A DNA stretch of 64,000 nucleotides, from the NCBI GenBank assembly GCA_028023455.1, contig JAQFVV010013061.1, positions 222,275-286,274 of the forward strand, given 5' to 3'. This DNA is from Epiperipatus broadwayi. Taxonomy: Eukaryota > Onychophora > Udeonychophora > Euonychophora > Peripatidae. Position numbers and translations under genes: made by a program. Positions 37,453 through 47,369 of the stretch are shown here, in pieces; the first letter of the stretch is position 1, and the number at the start of each line of letters is the position of its first letter. Under the pieces are notes generated by a model that did not search any database, was not told the DNA's origin, and was given only the letters and a program-made list of their open reading frames with translations.

Positions 37453-37649
37453 TTAGGCAAATAGATGATTAAAGATGGTTGAATAATGTTTTAAACTGGA
37501 TCCTAAGATATTGTAAAAGTCTGTAAAGAGATTTGTAAAAATAGATAGATGAAACATGAATTACTAGTAAGATGAGCAGAAGATATGTTACAGATTGAAA
37601 GAACTGGATTGATCTTGGAAAGACTTTCATTCTGAATCAAAATGATAGT

Positions 37650-38210
37650 ACCTAAAAATAGTGATGATATTCTGGCCAGAAATGATTTTAATATGAGTAT
37701 ATTATTCCAGTTATTTATCTCTAAATAAGCGTTTGTTCATGTCAGTAATGTTCTGGAATTGATTTTCATTCTTTTATGATGCTTATTATTCATTATTTTT
37801 TAGTATAATATAATAGTAGTGTTTGATTTTTTTGAAAATTTAGCATCCAGGTTTCTTGTATACCAAATGTACTTACATAATACACTGAGGGTATCTTTTT
37901 TTATAACAGTAAAAAATGCCAGAAACTCCTACTAATGCTTAACATTAATTTTTCAATATATTCCACTGGAAGTTGTCTAGCCATATATTACTTCTGAACT
38001 TATTCTTAGATGCCTTCTCTAGTTCTGCTTCATAAACTAAGCTCCACTTCTCATTCCATTTATCTGAATATAACCTACAAAAATTCTTAGTATATATGCT
38101 TATACACCATTTTGAGACTTTTTAAAAAGCAAATTCCTAGGTATCACTTTTGAATCTTTTAATTTCTCTGATAATTACTTACTTCTTGTTTTAATAGATG
38201 AATTTTTCTA
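37650..38210. other. Spacer, no gene seen
   Basis: A+T-rich, no recognised feature. Confidence 0.5.
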
Positions 38211-38216
38211 TAGCAC

Positions 38217-38445
38217 AGGCTTTTTCATATTTGCATTCCAATATGAAATAAATAAATAGGGGGTTTGAACTCAAGCTTTCACATGACCCTCAACTATCCA
38301 CACTCTCTCATACTGCTGACAAACTTGATCACACACATGTGATTATTTATCTTTTTGACAAGTGTGTGATCAGGTGTGTCAGCAATAAGAGATAGTGTGG
38401 ATAGTTGAGGGTCATGTGAAAGTCTGAGTTCAAACCCCCTCTATA
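38217..38445. repeat. RZ-A copy 10, fold-back of 3' halves
   Basis: Left arm (minus sense): AGGCTTTTTCATATTTGCAT, GGGTTTGAACTCAAGC, ACTTGATCACACACATG. Right arm (plus sense): AAGTGTGTGATCAGGTGTGT, TAGTGTGGATAGTTGAGGG, GTCTGAGTTCAAACCCCC. The hammerhead is missing. The arms join at the GATTATTTATCTTTTT block immediately 3' of it. Sense strands point outward. Confidence 0.75.
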
Positions 38446-38641
38446 TTGCTTCTTGTTTGTTTTTGCCCACATAAACAAATTACATCTTAATTAAACAGGA
38501 AGTAAAACTATTATTTAATAAATAAATAAGATTGTCTTAAATTTTAATTATTTAATCAAATTTGTTCCTATTTTCTTAAATTATCTGACAATTAGTTTAT
38601 CTTAGTTTTATATATTCCCCACATAAAACTTATATTACGAA

Positions 38642-38729
38642 AAAGTTATATTGTGAAAGTCTGAGTTCAAACCCCTATATATTGATATAGAAGTGAAGGT
38701 ATGAAAAAGCCTGTACTGTAGAACAATTC
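38642..38729 (+). repeat. RZ-A copy 11, 3'-end fragment with TSD
   Basis: GTCTGAGTTCAAACCCCTAT through ATGAAAAAGCCTGTACTGTA is the 3' end of the family. ATATTACGAA flanks it (about 38632 and 38730), consistent with a target duplication of a 5'-truncated retroposed copy. Confidence 0.65.
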
Positions 38730-38742
38730 ATATTACGAAGAG

Positions 38743-38846
38743 AAGTAACTACCTCCCACGGAGTTATGTAGCGTCAAAAGCTATTTAAAGGTAGAATGAT
38801 TTTTAACGCTACATAAGCTATATAACTCCGTGAGAGATAGTTACTT
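38743..38846. mobile_element. Small inverted-repeat element (MITE-like)
   Basis: AAGTAACTACCTCCCACGGA and ACTCCGTGAGAGATAGTTAC are arms of a 104-bp hairpin, with GTTATGTAGCG/CGCTACATAA inside. It lies a few bases beyond RZ-A copy 11. No superfamily is assigned. Confidence 0.6.
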
Positions 38847-38859
38847 TGCTTTGTATTAC

Positions 38860-40870
38860 AAATATTTAAAAGTTATGATTATGTAACCATTATATAAGTT
38901 ACATTAGAATAAAATATAATAACGCAATTAATAAGTGCTTAACAAGTATCACATATACTTTGATAACTACAAAAATGAACTAATAAAATTAAAGTTTCAT
39001 TATTAGTTCTTGATAAATATCATTAGTCAGATTCATGTGTTATATAAATATGTCAAATCTATCTCTTGTTAACAGAATTATTTTACGTTACAAAGGGAAA
39101 AAAAAATATTTCTCAGTTTAAATTAAAAACACATAGTCAAAATTACATAAATGAACATACTATACATAGAGAGATGTATATAGATTTTCTTCCACAGTTC
39201 ACATGATTAATATTTATATGTACAAAGATTTACAAGGAGGATACAATCTTATTCAGTTCTGATTCTTAATGATTATTTTCCTCCCGGAATTGTTTTAATG
39301 CTAATTCACTCTCATTGAACTAAATAAAGATTTGGTCTTTATTTTATCAGTGATCACGTGGACACAGTGAGGGGATCGTTTTGCCCCTTAGTCATATCTG
39401 TTCTGTTTTATTCTGGAAAATATATGGGTATTGTCTGCAGTTATTACTATATAGGTATATTTATCAGGTGCATGAAAAGTACAAATATTGCAGCACAAAT
39501 TGTGGTGAAAAATTCCACCAGGAAATTTAGTGTTTGATTAAATCCCTGGTAATTATAGAAAAATGAGATTGAGTATCCTAACACATTTGCATTTTTTCTC
39601 AAGTGTTAAGTAGACAATGATCCAACAATTAACTTAAAAGGGAAAAAATACTTTAGCTCCATTTTCTAGAATGTTAATTTTTTAACCTGTTTTGTATTAT
39701 TAATCTTAAACATTGGCATAATCGCTTCAGCAGATTGATGAATATTATGTAATTCGTGAAATATCCAGTATATAATTTTTTTGAGAAAGGGTTTATGTCA
39801 TTTGCATTTGTAACCTAGTAACATCTTTAGTAATATGGGGAGAGAGGAGGGTTAATCTGTAAAAAGAATTTTTATATGAATTGTAATGAGGGAAAGAGTG
39901 CTGACAGAAGATTGTTTGAAATGTAAAGGGTTATATTGAGTGAAAAGAAAGTCCATTAAGAGAATTAGGCATAAAAACCAAACGTGTTTTTTTTATATTT
40001 TTATATATTAGGATAAAGATACGTACTAATTAGGCTACTAAAAAGTAAACATTGTTAGTTTTAATTAATGTAAATAAAAGTGTGATAATTATAATCCAAA
40101 TTTTAAACAACTCTGAACTCTACTATAATAATCATTCTTATGTTCAGTAATAATCAGTCATAAACAAACATGGTGGTTTTCTAATTTCAAGAAAATAAAT
40201 AATAAAAAATGATGAAAGATAATTAAACAGATAAAACAAAAATATTTCGGAAAACACTGGAGTCAGAATTATCGTGTATATAATTAATGGGGGGGGGGAC
40301 AATCATTTTTTTGTCACTATTAGGGTGGAAAAGTTTCAACGGCATGAGGAATCTTGGCAATTGAGTAACGCACTAATTTAAGGTAAGAAGAAATTGAGAA
40401 AGGGTCAGAAAATAACATTTTGCAGCAAAGATAGTGCATAGTCTTTCGTTATTATAATCCCATCATCATATTAAAAAAATAATATTGAAAAAGAAGCAAT
40501 TACCTTATCACACTCTACAACTATTAATGTTTATGATGCGTGTATATCCTCTAGGCAACTAATTGAATACCCATTTACCAATGTATAATTGGATGGTTAG
40601 TTAGAGTGAGAATTGAATGGCCACATGAATAAAAAAATAGCCCTTAAAAACATTTGAGTTTTATAATGCTCAGATTTAAAATCCAGATTATAGAGCATAG
40701 CAAGAAGATAAATTAACCATTTTTATTTTGGACTATATGAATATATAGCTTTATCATCATGTCCAATCATTATCATTCCATGCAAGAAGAAGGTTAATCC
40801 AAGTTCAATTTATCTTCTCTGATCTCTAGCCTCTCTTCTCCACAAGCCCCAGCACAATGATCATAGTGTT
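38860..40870. other. Spacer, no gene seen
   Basis: A+T-rich sequence with a G run at about 40290. Two short frames have no motif. No repeat recognised until the (TA)n at 40876. Confidence 0.5.
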
Positions 40871-40982
40871 CTTGATATATATATATATATGTCCACAGAT
40901 GGCGTCCTACCAAGACTGCCAATCAAGCGTGTTTTGTTTACATAAACGTCAGAGTAGTTAGTATTCACTATCTCTAACTATA

Positions 40983-41040
40983 ATTCCACTTTCAGATCAT
41001 GATTTCAAGCTATTTGCTATCGTCAGTGAAAGACAGGAAT
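40983..41040 (-). ncRNA. Hammerhead ribozyme, type I (RZ-B unit 1, left half)
   Basis: Minus strand: outer stem I AUUCC, loop UGU, inner stem I CUUUCA, core CUGACGA, stem II UAGC/GCUU with loop AAAUA, GAAA. Stem III is AUC/GAU with an AU loop, then C17, inner stem I UGAAAG, a single U, and outer stem I GGAAU. Inner stem I is six perfect pairs, outer five, and stem III three. The one oddity is U-U at 10.1-11.1, where G-C is usual; AGC/GCU pairs beyond it. Predicted cleavage is between 40995 and 40994. The layout is the same as in RZ-A. Confidence 0.75.
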
Positions 41041-41389
41041 AAAGAAACTAGATCTGAATACAAACTCTGAGCGTTTATGAAACAATTTCTATTCAGCTTG
41101 CAAGCGTGAATTTTTTAGACACGTAATGTCTTCAAACTCAGCATAGCAAACCAGATAGCTACATGGGTCTGATCTCAGTTCAGCATCACCACATAGTAGA
41201 AGCCTCTGCAATCTATATCATTGCAAGAAAGACCTCAAAGGTACATTTATGATAAACAAAAATGCAAGTTAAAAAACTTGCTAACGCTTGTATTTATGTC
41301 CACAGATGGCGTCCTACCAAGACTGCCAATCAAGCGTGTTTTGTTTACATAAACGTCAGAGTAGTTAGTATTCACTATCTCTAACTATA

Positions 41390-41447
41390 ATTCCACTTTC
41401 AGATCATGATTTCAAGCTATTTGCTATCGTCAGTGAAAGACAGGAAT
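41390..41447 (-). ncRNA. Hammerhead ribozyme (RZ-B unit 2, left half)
   Basis: Identical by eye to the ribozyme at 40983-41040, one unit further on. Confidence 0.75.
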
Positions 41448-41796
41448 AAAGAAACTAGATCTGAATACAAACTCTGAGCGTTTATGAAACAATTTCTATT
41501 CAGCTTGCAAGCGTGAATTTTTTAGACACGTAATGTCTTCAAACTCAGCATAGCAAACCAGATAGCTACATGGGTCTGATCTCAGTTCAGCATCACCACA
41601 TAGTAGAAGCCTCTGCAATCTATATCATTGCAAGAAAGACCTCAAAGGTACATTTATGATAAACAAAAATGCAAGTTAAAAAACTTGCTAACGCTTGTAT
41701 TTATGTCCACAGATGGCGTCCTACCAAGACTGCCAATCAAGCGTGTTTTGTTTACATAAACGTCAGAGTAGTTAGTATTCACTATCTCTAACTATA

Positions 41797-41854
41797 ATTC
41801 CACTTTCAGATCATGATTTCAAGCTATTTGCTATCGTCAGTGAAAGACAGGAAT
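41797..41854 (-). ncRNA. Hammerhead ribozyme (RZ-B unit 3, left half)
   Basis: Same sequence and fold as the first unit, including the U-U at 10.1-11.1. Confidence 0.75.
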
Positions 41855-42203
41855 AAAGAAACTAGATCTGAATACAAACTCTGAGCGTTTATGAAACAAT
41901 TTCTATTCAGCTTGCAAGCGTGAATTTTTTAGACACGTAATGTCTTCAAACTCAGCATAGCAAACCAGATAGCTACATGGGTCTGATCTCAGTTCAGCAT
42001 CACCACATAGTAGAAGCCTCTGCAATCTATATCATTGCAAGAAAGACCTCAAAGGTACATTTATGATAAACAAAAATGCAAGTTAAAAAACTTGCTAACG
42101 CTTGTATTTATGTCCACAGATGGCGTCCTACCAAGACTGCCAATCAAGCGTGTTTTGTTTACATAAACGTCAGAGTAGTTAGTATTCACTATCTCTAACT
42201 ATA

Positions 42204-42261
42204 ATTCCACTTTCAGATCATGATTTCAAGCTATTTGCTATCGTCAGTGAAAGACAGGAAT
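42204..42261 (-). ncRNA. Hammerhead ribozyme (RZ-B unit 4, left half)
   Basis: Same sequence and fold as the first unit. Confidence 0.75.
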
Positions 42262-42611
42262 AAAGAAACTAGATCTGAATACAAACTCTGAGCGTTTATG
42301 AAACAATTTCTATTCAGCTTGCAAGCGTGAATTTTTTAGACACGTAATGTCTTCAAACTCAGCATAGCAAACCAGATAGCTACATGGGTCTGATCTCAGT
42401 TCAGCATCACCACATAGTAGAAGCCTCTGCAATCTATATCATTGCAAGAAAGACCTCAAAGGTACATTTATGATAAACAAAAATGCAAGTTAAAAAAACT
42501 TGCTAACGCTTGTATTTATGTCCACAGATGGCGTCCTACCAAGACTGCCAATCAAGCGTGTTTTGTTTACATAAACGTCAGAGTAGTTAGTATTCACTAT
42601 CTCTAACTATA

Positions 42612-42669
42612 ATTCCACTTTCAGATCATGATTTCAAGCTATTTGCTATCGTCAGTGAAAGACAGGAAT
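42612..42669 (-). ncRNA. Hammerhead ribozyme (RZ-B unit 5, left half)
   Basis: Same sequence and fold; shifted by one base because of the extra A in the preceding unit. Confidence 0.75.
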
Positions 42670-43166
42670 AAAGAAACTAGATCTGAATACAAACTCTGAG
42701 CGTTTATGAAACAATTTCTATTCAGCTTGCAAGCGTGAATTTTTTAGACACGTAATGTCTTCAAACTCAGCATAGCAAACCAGATAGCTACATGGGTCTG
42801 ATCTCAGTTCAGCATCACCACATAGTAGAAGCCTCTGCAATCTATATCATTGCAAGAAAGACCTCAAAGGTACATTTATGATAAACAAAAATGCAAGTTA
42901 AAAAACTTGCTAACGCTTGTATTTATGTCCACAGATGGCGTCCTACCAAGACTGCCAATCAAGCGTCTTTGAGGTCTTTCTTGCAATGATATAGATTGCA
43001 GAGGCTTCTACTATGTGGTGATGCTGAACTGAGATCAGACCCATGTAGCTATCTGGTTTGCTATGCTGAGTTTGAAGACATTACGTGTCTAAAAAATTCA
43101 CGCTTGCAAGCTGAATAGAAATTGTTTCATAAATGCTCAGAGTTTGTATTCAGATCTAGTTTCTTT

Positions 43167-43224
43167 ATTCCTGTCTTTCACTGACGATAGCAAATAGCTT
43201 GAAATCATGATCTGAAAGTGGAAT
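43167..43224 (+). ncRNA. Hammerhead ribozyme (RZ-B unit 1, right half)
   Basis: Plus-strand version of the same ribozyme in the first inverted unit: CUUUCA, CUGACGA, stem II, GAAA, AUC-AU-GAU, C, UGAAAG. Core unchanged. Confidence 0.75.
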
Positions 43225-43573
43225 TATAGTTAGAGATAGTGAATACTAACTACTCTGACGTTTATGTAAACAAAACACGCTTGATTGGCAGTCTTGGTAG
43301 GACGTCATCTGTGGACATAAATACAAGCGTTAGCAAGTTTTTTAACTTGCATTTTTGTTTATCATAAATGTACCTTTGAGGTCTTTCTTGCAATGATATA
43401 GATTGCAGAGGCTTCTACTATGTGGTGATGCTGAACTGAGATCAGACCCATGTAGCTATCTGGTTTGCTATGCTGAGTTTGAAGACATTACGTGTCTAAA
43501 AAATTCACGCTTGCAAGCTGAATAGAAATTGTTTCATAAACGCTCAGAGTTTGTATTCAGATCTAGTTTCTTT

Positions 43574-43631
43574 ATTCCTGTCTTTCACTGACGATAGCAA
43601 ATAGCTTGAAATCATGATCTGAAAGTGGAAT
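43574..43631 (+). ncRNA. Hammerhead ribozyme (RZ-B unit 2, right half)
   Basis: Same plus-strand ribozyme, core unchanged. Confidence 0.75.
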
Positions 43632-43980
43632 TATAGTTAGAGATAGTGAATACTAACTACTCTGACGTTTATGTAAACAAAACATGCTTGATTGGCAGTC
43701 TTGGTAGGACGCCATCTGTGGACATAAATACAAGCGTTAGCAAGTTTTTTAACTTGCATTTTTGTTTATCATAAATGTACCTTTGAGGTCTTTCTTGCAA
43801 TGATATAGATTGCAGAGGCTTCTACTATGTGGTGATGCTGAACTGAGATCAGACCCATGTAGCTATCTGGTTTGCTATGCTGAGTTTGAAGACATTACGT
43901 GTCTAAAAAATTCACGCTTGCAAGCTGAATAGAAATTGTTTCATAAACGCTCAGAGTTTGTATTCAGATCTAGTTTCTTT

Positions 43981-44038
43981 ATTCCTGTCTTTCACTGACG
44001 ATAGCAAATAGCTTGAAATCATGATCTGAAAGTGGAAT
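43981..44038 (+). ncRNA. Hammerhead ribozyme (RZ-B unit 3, right half)
   Basis: Same plus-strand ribozyme, core unchanged. Confidence 0.75.
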
Positions 44039-44387
44039 TATAGTTAGAGATAGTGAATACTAACTACTCTGACGTTTATGTAAACAAAACACGCTTGATT
44101 GGCAGTCTTGGTAGGACGCCATCTGTGGACATAAATGCAAGCGTTAGCAAGTTTTTTAACTTGCATTTTTGTTTATCATAAATGTACCTTTGAGGTCTTT
44201 CTTGCAATGATATAGATTGCAGAGGCTTCTACTATGTGGTGATGCTGAACTGAGATCAGACCCATGTAGCTATCTGGTTTGCTATGCTGAGTTTGAAGAC
44301 ATTACGTGTCTAAAAAATTCACGCTTGCAATCTGAATAGAAATTGTTTCATAAACGCTCAGAGTTTGTATTCAGATCTAGTTTCTTT

Positions 44388-44445
44388 ATTCCTGTCTTTC
44401 ACTGACGATAGCAAATAGCTTGAAATCATGATCTGAAAGTGGAAT
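44388..44445 (+). ncRNA. Hammerhead ribozyme (RZ-B unit 4, right half)
   Basis: Same plus-strand ribozyme. The unit carries a G-to-T change at about 44330, outside the ribozyme. Confidence 0.75.
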
Positions 44446-44794
44446 TATAGTTAGAGATAGTGAATACTAACTACTCTGACGTTTATGTAAACAAAACACG
44501 CTTGATTGGCAGTCTTGGTAGGACGCCATCTGTGGACATAAATACAAGCGTTAGCAAGTTTTTTAACTTGCATTTTTGTTTATCATAAATGTACCTTTGA
44601 GGTCTTTCTTGCAATGATATAGATTGCAGAGGCTTCTACTATGTGGTGATGCTGAACTGAGATCAGACCCATGTAGCTATCTGGTTTGCTATGCTGAGTT
44701 TGAAGACATTACGTGTCTAAAAAATTCACGCTTGCAAGCTGAATAGAAATTGTTTCATAAACGCTCAGAGTTTGTATTCAGATCTAGTTTCTTT

Positions 44795-44852
44795 ATTCCT
44801 GTCTTTCACTGACGATAGCAAATAGCTTGAAATCATGATCTGAAAGTGGAAT
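44795..44852 (+). ncRNA. Hammerhead ribozyme (RZ-B unit 5, right half)
   Basis: Same plus-strand ribozyme. The flipped hairpin loop lies downstream near 44970. Confidence 0.75.
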
Positions 44853-45202
44853 TATAGTTAGAGATAGTGAATACTAACTACTCTGACGTTTATGTAAACA
44901 AAACACGCTTGATTGGCAGTCTTGGTAGGACGCCATCTGTGGACATAAATACAAGCGTTAGCAAGTTAAAAAACTTGCTATTTTTGTTTATCATAAATGT
45001 ACCTTTGAGGTCTTTCTTGCAATGATATAGATTGCAGAGGCTTCTACTATGTGGTGATGCTGAACTGAGATCAGACCCATGTAGCTATCTGGTTTGCTAT
45101 GCTGAGTTTGAAGACATTACGTGTCTAAAAAATTCACGCTTGCAAGCTGAATAGAAATTGTTTCATAAACGCTCAGAGTTTGTATTCAGATCTAGTTTCT
45201 TT

Positions 45203-45260
45203 ATTCCTGTCTTTCACTGACGATAGCAAATAGCTTGAAATCATGATCTGAAAGTGGAAT
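45203..45260 (+). ncRNA. Hammerhead ribozyme (RZ-B unit 6, right half)
   Basis: Same plus-strand ribozyme, core unchanged. Confidence 0.75.
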
Positions 45261-45608
45261 TATAGTTAGAGATAGTGAATACTAACTACTCTGACGTTTA
45301 TGTAAACAAAACACGCTTGATTGGCAGTCTTGGTAGGACGCCATCTGTGGACATAAATACAAGCGTTAGCAAGTTTTTTAACTTGCATTTTTGTTTATCA
45401 TAAATGTACCTTTGAGGTCTTTCTTGCAATGATATAGATTGCAGAGGCTTCTACTATGTGGTGATGCTGAACTGAGATCAGACCCATGTAGCTATCTGGT
45501 TTGCTATGCTGAGTTTGAAGACATTACGTGTCTAAAAATTCACGCTTGCAAGCTGAATAGAAATTGTTTCATAAACGCTCAGAGTTTGTATTCAGATCTA
45601 GTTTCTTT

Positions 45609-45666
45609 ATTCCTGTCTTTCACTGACGATAGCAAATAGCTTGAAATCATGATCTGAAAGTGGAAT
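45609..45666 (+). ncRNA. Hammerhead ribozyme (RZ-B unit 7, right half)
   Basis: Same plus-strand ribozyme. The unit lacks one A upstream, at about 45537. Confidence 0.75.
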
Positions 45667-46015
45667 TATAGTTAGAGATAGTGAATACTAACTACTCTGA
45701 CGTTTATGTAAACAAAACACGCTTGATTGGCAGTCTTGGTAGGACGCCATCTGTGGACATAAATACAAGCGTTAGCAAGTTTTTTAACTTGCATTTTTGT
45801 TTATCATAAATGTACCTTTGAGGTCTTTCTTGCAATGATATAGATTGCAGAGGCTTCTACTATGTGGTGATGCTGAACTGAGATCAGACCCATGTAGCTA
45901 TCTGGTTTGCTATGCTGAGTTTGAAGACATTACGTGTCTAAAAAATTCACGCTTGCAAGCTGAATAGAAATTGTTTCATAAACGCTCAGAGTTTGTATTC
46001 AGATCTAGTTTCTTT

Positions 46016-46073
46016 ATTCCTGTCTTTCACTGACGATAGCAAATAGCTTGAAATCATGATCTGAAAGTGGAAT
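46016..46073 (+). ncRNA. Hammerhead ribozyme (RZ-B unit 8, right half)
   Basis: Same plus-strand ribozyme. Predicted cleavage is between C17 at 46061 and 46062. Confidence 0.75.
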
Positions 46074-46209
46074 TATAGTTAGAGATAGTGAATACTAACT
46101 ACTCTGACGTTTATGTAAACAAAACACGCTTGATTGGCAGTCTTGGTAGGACGCCATCTGTGGACATAAATACAAGCGTTAGCAAGTTTTTTAACTTGCA
46201 TTTTTGTTT

Positions 46210-46212
<3 letters not shown>

Positions 46213-46246
<34 letters not shown>
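46213..46246. repeat. (TA)n bounding the RZ-B array
   Basis: About 34 bp of AT dinucleotide abutting the last RZ-B unit. A matching (TA)n at 40876-40890 abuts the first unit. Confidence 0.9.
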
Positions 46247-46250
<4 letters not shown>

Positions 46251-46439
46251 AGAAAGTTACTGTTAACACTAACTGAAATAATTATACAAATATATAAACC
46301 ATTATACAATTATAAATATCCAGTAACGCCCTCTGTTTAAAAGTCTATATCTCAATAATAGCAAACTTCAAAATGATATATATATATATATATATGTAAT
46401 ACACAAATCAATATATATATATATATCAAAATACAGTAC

Positions 46440-47365
46440 AATTTATATAAATTATATTCTTTTAGAAGTACTTTCAACTATACACTTTGTAGTCTTTATC
46501 AACTATATAACATTGAATAATCAAAACGAGACAACCCTTAACAATACCCATAGTTCAATTCAGATTTCCCACAATTCTGTTATCTTAACATTTGATGACT
46601 GGTGATTCATTAACATTTGACGATTTCTTGAAATCAACATAGCCTCTTTTATTTTACGTTTATTATGACAACGTTCAATTTGAATAATTTTCATATTTTT
46701 ATAATCAAATTTAAATCCATATTGACAAGATTTATTATGATCAAATATAACAGATGATGAAGGTTTATTTACATCTGTTCCATATTGATTCTCTTTTTGA
46801 ATTCTATTATATAAAAGCATATGTATTGTACGCCACATCCACATATCAATCTATATATAATAGAATTTTGATTAAACTTTGAATTTTGAATTTTAGAATT
46901 ATTAAGCAATCTATTTATGTTATTTGTAGAGAAAAAAGCAATATGACACAAACCATTATAAATTTTCCTAATAAACTTGACCTGCTCATCTGATATAAAT
47001 GGCATTGAAATCCATTTCATTTTGATATTCCAATAAATGTATCAATAAAATTATATAATTCTTGTGTATATTTTTGAATTTTCTTTATATTTAGCATGAA
47101 ATCTATATATTAAAGTTCTGAAAACATTCAATGACAGTTCACATCTTTCCCACATATAAATGATGCACGTTGCAGTTATTCCCTTCATAGTATGATTAAA
47201 ACTTAAAAAAATAATTCTTATAAAATAAACAAACATTATTTTAAGAGATAGGGTCATGTGATCTATGAATTGATCTATGACTTTTATTTTGACTATTATT
47301 TTATCCTTTTCTGTTAATTTTAAATTTAAATAAAACAATTTTACAGTCCTATCAAGTATTCCCAT
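46440..47365 (-). pseudogene. PLE-1: Penelope-like element, C-terminal GIY-YIG remnant
   Basis: Three overlapping minus-strand frames are colinear with the part of PLE proteins after the reverse transcriptase. First comes SLNVFRTLIYRFHAKY (about 47090-47130). Then ISMPFISDEQVKFIRKI, and the GIY-YIG core IIYRLICGCGVQYICF (about 46822-46870), where the usual YIG is YIC. Last is FDHNKSCQYGFKFDYKNMK with RKIKEAMLI and VKITELWE. Frameshifts separate the blocks. The 3' side (46440-46510) carries the hammerhead-like PLE end motif. The left end lies next to (TA)n at 46378 and 46414. It is an inactive, 5'-truncated copy of the same subfamily as PLE-6 and PLE-7. Confidence 0.75.
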
Positions 47366-47369
47366 TTCT

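Larger units (their letters stand above)
36290..37645 (+). pseudogene. RTE-type LINE, C-terminal remnant of the reverse transcriptase, rearranged
   Basis: Frames on the plus strand recall the second half of RTE-clade ORF2. DLSFANDVVVYAENIPEL at 36316-36370 is the palm motif C region. NYKCIDHIINMDENIVENIN follows at about 36511-36570. The same block recurs at about 36680-36770 and 37060-37160. RHFTKEQYQNFIFW, IWIRHIAKRDDNRYDN (37340-37395) and LGKTFILNQND (about 37615-37645) match the ordered C-terminal blocks of RTE proteins. The catalytic FADD is FAND. The element is broken by stops, by local duplication of the middle block, by a PLE-like fragment with (TA)n at 36819-36970, and by an FB-family fragment at 37387-37450. 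Confidence 0.7.
40891..42966 (-). repeat. RZ-B array, left half: five full 407-bp units plus a 40-bp start
   Basis: The landmark GTCCACAGATGGCGTCC starts at 40891, 41298, 41705, 42112, 42520 and 42927, giving periods of 407, 407, 407, 408 and 407. The 408 comes from one extra A near 42496. The array begins directly after a (TA)n tract. The sixth unit stops after AATCAAGCGT at 42966, where the orientation flips. Units are almost identical. Each holds one hammerhead on the minus strand, so the minus strand is the inferred sense strand. The hairpin GCAAGTT-AAAA-AACTTGC and no open frame of note complete the unit. This is the architecture of a retrozyme concatemer copied into DNA. Confidence 0.85.
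42967..46213 (+). repeat. RZ-B array, right half: eight 407-bp units in inverted orientation
   Basis: Reverse-complement units start at CTTTGAGGTCTTTC (42967). The landmark GTGGACATAAAT falls at 43311, 43718, 44125, 44532, 44939, 45347, 45753 and 46160, giving periods of 407 except 408 and 406 (single-base indels). The right end stops in TTTGTTTATCATA, which merges into (TA)n at 46213. Single-base differences between units are few (for example 43133, 43305, 43685, 44139, 44330 and 45537). Near 44960-44980 the loop of the GCAAGTT hairpin is flipped, reading AAAAA instead of TTTTT. Frames such as 45439-45639 arise only in a unit with an indel and are not genes. Confidence 0.85.

Noticed and set aside
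45439-45639. 66-codon open frame in the RZ-B array
   Set aside because: It exists only in one unit because of a one-base deletion. The other units do not keep it open.
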